Of a DNA stretch of 14,794 nt, positions 12,849 to 14,794 are shown one piece after another. A program made the translations under genes and the position numbers. The notes beneath the pieces were generated by a model. That model had not been told where the DNA came from. It saw only the letters and a program-made list of their open reading frames with translations, and searched no databases. Source of the DNA: Christiangramia sp. (GTDB lineage Bacteria; Bacteroidota; Bacteroidia; Flavobacteriales; Flavobacteriaceae); contig JAGXII010000112.1 in assembly GCA_024635735.1 (NCBI GenBank), forward strand, positions 1 to 14,794. The letters are read 5' to 3'. The number at the start of each line of letters is the position of its first letter. The first letter of the stretch is position 1.

Positions 12849-14087
12849 TTATATTTCTATTTCGGTTTTGTCGATTTTTTCATTTTTGAAAAATATAGCG
12901 AAAAGTATCATCACGCCAAAGGCAAATGCAGCAGGGAATAACCATATGGAATCCCATTCATGCAATTTTTCACCAAGTAAATTCGCGTCACTAATTAATC
13001 CGGCTACATAGAATCCTATTAACATACCAACTCCATAGGTTGCTAATGTTATAAGTCCCTGTGCCGAACTTTTAAACTTTTCACCCGCTTTAAAATCGGT
13101 ATAGATTTGACCTGCCACAAAGAAGAAGTCATAACAAAGTCCGTGAAGAGCAATACCTATTATAAGCATAAAAATAAGTTCTCCGGTATCGCCATAGGCA
13201 AATAAGACATATCGTACAGTCCATGCCAGCATACCTGCAATGATGGTCATCTTGAAACCAAACCTTTTAAAGAAAAAGGGTAGTAGCAGCATAAATAGAA
13301 CTTCTGATGCCTGCCCGATGGTCATTAATCCCGTTGGATTTTCCACGCCAATTTCAGAAAGAAATAAATTCGCATTCTGATAATAGAAAGCCAGTGGAAT
13401 ACAAATAAGAATAGACGCCAGGAAGAAAACAAGGAAATTCTTTTCTTTAAGCAATCCAAGAGCATCAAGACCAAGGGTTTCTACAATACTTACTTTTTTG
13501 GAACGATCTACAGTAGGCGGAGTTTTAGGTAATGTAAAACTAAAAAGCCCTAAAACGGCAGAAGCTATTCCTACCATTAAGAATGTATTTCTTAACATAC
13601 CATCTTCCCTGGCTGCAGGAGCATCCCAGAAGAAAATGTAACTAATAACAAGTCCTGCTACTATCCATCCAATAGTTCCGAAAACCCTGATAAAAGAAAA
13701 TTCCTTTGCAGGATCTTTCATTTGGTTAAAACTTACTGAATTCACCAGTGCCAGAGTAGGCATATATGCGATCATATAAGCGAGAACCAGAGGATAAAAC
13801 TCTGCAAAATCTATACTTACATACATAAAGTACATTAATATGGCTCCTGTAATATGAAGGAAGCCAAGTATTTTTTCAGCGTTGAAAAACCTGTCGGCTA
13901 TTAATCCAATAATAAAAGGAGCAATAATAGCTCCCCAGGATTGAGTTGAAAATGCGGTAGCTATCTGGCCACCGGTTGCGCTTAGGTTGTAATCTAGAAA
14001 TGTTCCGAGGGTTACAAACCAGCCTCCCCAGATGAAGAATTCAAGAAACATCATTAGGGAAAGCTGAAATCTAACTAATTTTTTCAT
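12849..14087 (-). CDS. MFS permease, nucleoside:H+ symporter (NupG-like) family
   Basis: A 412-residue polytopic membrane protein with about 12 hydrophobic segments and a charged middle loop (about 190-205, TPPTVDRSKKVS). Features of the NupG/XapB family are the start RFQLSLMMFLEFFIWGGWFV, FSTQSWGAIIAPFIIGLIADRFF, and SFIRVFGTIGWIVAGL. It would import a small solute with protons across the inner membrane. Family members in Bacteroidota commonly sit in sugar operons, so a sugar or keto-sugar cargo is more likely here than a nucleoside; this is inferred from the neighbours, all carbohydrate enzymes. The gap to the isomerase gene upstream is 29 bases and to the oxidoreductase downstream 13. Confidence 0.88.
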   Translation of the reverse strand: MKKLVRFQLSLMMFLEFFIWGGWFVTLGTFLDYNLSATGGQIATAFSTQSWGAIIAPFIIGLIADRFFNAEKILGFLHITGAILMYFMYVSIDFAEFYPLVLAYMIAYMPTLALVNSVSFNQMKDPAKEFSFIRVFGTIGWIVAGLVISYIFFWDAPAAREDGMLRNTFLMVGIASAVLGLFSFTLPKTPPTVDRSKKVSIVETLGLDALGLLKEKNFLVFFLASILICIPLAFYYQNANLFLSEIGVENPTGLMTIGQASEVLFMLLLPFFFKRFGFKMTIIAGMLAWTVRYVLFAYGDTGELIFMLIIGIALHGLCYDFFFVAGQIYTDFKAGEKFKSSAQGLITLATYGVGMLIGFYVAGLISDANLLGEKLHEWDSIWLFPAAFAFGVMILFAIFFKNEKIDKTEIEI

Positions 14088-14116
14088 TATTGAGAGGGGT
14101 TGTTGGTTAATTATAA

Positions 14117-14794
14117 TTATAAACTGTTTCCGGCTTCAATCAGTAATTCTTTAGTAGCCATAATACCTTCTTCAGGGGAAAGTCCGGTTCCTTCATATTC
14201 GATACCTATGTATCCATGATAGCCGGCATTCTTAACAATTTGAAGCATTTTTTTGAAATCGATTAGCGTTTCCTGCCCCTGTTCATCAAACTCATAGGAT
14301 TTGGCACTAACAGCCTTGGCGTATGGCATCATTTTTTGAACCCCTTCATAACGTGGGTATTCTTCAATGCATTTAGCATCCCATCTTTCTCCATTCTCGC
14401 GCTTAAGACAGAAATTACCAAAGTCGGGGAGAGTCCCGCAATTTTCCATATTTACCTGTTGCATAACTTGTACCAGAAGATCGGCATTAGAAGAAAGGTA
14501 ACCATGATTCTCAACGAGGATATTTACATTTTTATCCTTAGCATAGGTTGAAAGTTTTTTAAGTGCATCGGCTGAAGCATTTTTCCATACTTCAGGATCA
14601 TCGCCACCAAAAAGATTTACCCTTATAGAATGGCAACCTAAATAACTTGCGGCATCCACCCATTTCTTGTGATTTTCAACTGCCTTATTTCTTTCAACAG
14701 AATCATTTATCGCAAGATCACCTTCATCATCAACCATTATCAGTAAACTTTTCACTCCGTATTTTTCGCTGTTGGCCTTTAGGCTGTCCAGTAC
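14117..14794 (-). CDS. Hydroxypyruvate isomerase-like TIM-barrel protein, 5' end missing
   Basis: The reading frame runs unbroken into the right edge, so the gene starts outside; the GTG at 14755 is internal, because in-frame residues before it (KANSEKYGVKSLLIMVDDEG) continue the family pattern. The visible 225 residues include ENHKKWVDAASYLGCHSIRV, the metal-ligand motifs VENHG, LPDFGNF and GIEYEG, and MPYAKAVSAKSYEFD, typical of the sugar isomerase/epimerase family near hydroxypyruvate isomerase. It is the first visible gene of the five-gene carbohydrate operon. Relatives often carry an N-terminal export signal, which cannot be checked here, so its compartment is open. It belongs to a different subfamily from the isomerase at 10619-11683, so the two probably catalyse different steps. 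Confidence 0.88.
   Translation of the reverse strand, partial: VLDSLKANSEKYGVKSLLIMVDDEGDLAINDSVERNKAVENHKKWVDAASYLGCHSIRVNLFGGDDPEVWKNASADALKKLSTYAKDKNVNILVENHGYLSSNADLLVQVMQQVNMENCGTLPDFGNFCLKRENGERWDAKCIEEYPRYEGVQKMMPYAKAVSAKSYEFDEQGQETLIDFKKMLQIVKNAGYHGYIGIEYEGTGLSPEEGIMATKELLIEAGNSL

Overview
The window looks like chromosomal DNA of a marine Flavobacteriaceae bacterium (Bacteroidota), with a feel close to Gramella/Christiangramella; the genus is a guess. Supporting signs are the low GC content, near absence of Shine-Dalgarno sequences, several matches to the Bacteroidota promoter (TTTG, then TAnnTTTG about 20 bases on), lipoproteins with long acidic linkers, a LytS/LytTR system with 2TM proteins, an ECF sigma/RskA pair, and a Gfo/Idh-sugar isomerase-DUF1080 cluster. 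No insertion sequence, tRNA, rRNA, CRISPR array or phage gene was seen, and no gap without a gene exceeds 300 bases (the longest is 6167-6408).

Layout. 1-523: 3' end of a PlsC-type acyltransferase, cut by the window edge. 564-1703 (minus): an ECF sigma factor followed by a four-helix membrane protein, possibly its partner. 1829-3136 (plus): type II NADH dehydrogenase, divergent from the sigma gene and sharing a 125-base promoter region with it. 3173-3607 (minus): a hemerythrin-like di-iron protein, convergent with the NADH dehydrogenase across a bidirectional terminator. 3779-6166 (plus): a three-gene signalling operon of LytS-type histidine kinase with a C-terminal 2TM domain, a stand-alone 2TM protein, and a LytTR response regulator. 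Upstream of it is a direct repeat with the 21-base period typical of LytTR operators. 6269-6390: a possible small RNA unit (promoter-like boxes, predicted three-way junction, strong terminator). 6409-7740 (minus): an ECF sigma factor and an RskA-type anti-sigma factor. 7836-8426 (minus): a lipoprotein Cu/Zn superoxide dismutase with its own promoter, which contains a perfect palindrome. 8535-9755 (minus): an alpha/beta hydrolase-OsmC fusion. 9861-14794 (minus): a five-gene carbohydrate operon entering from the right edge, in transcription order a TIM-barrel isomerase (partial), a NupG-like MFS permease, a Gfo/Idh/MocA oxidoreductase, a second TIM-barrel isomerase/epimerase, and a DUF1080 (3-keto-disaccharide hydrolase) lipoprotein, closed by a terminator.

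How the genes fit together. The right third can be read as a catabolic module for unusual or C3-oxidised sugars: the DUF1080 lipoprotein would cleave keto-glycosides outside the cytoplasm, the permease would import products, and the oxidoreductase and two isomerases would process them in the cytoplasm. The middle is about envelope and oxidative-stress sensing: two ECF units, a membrane-sensing LytS/LytTR system, SOD, an OsmC fusion and hemerythrin. The points most worth following up are the LytTR-like direct repeat, the duplicated and fused 2TM domain, the structured RNA candidate before 6390, the palindrome inside the SOD promoter, and the keto-sugar operon.
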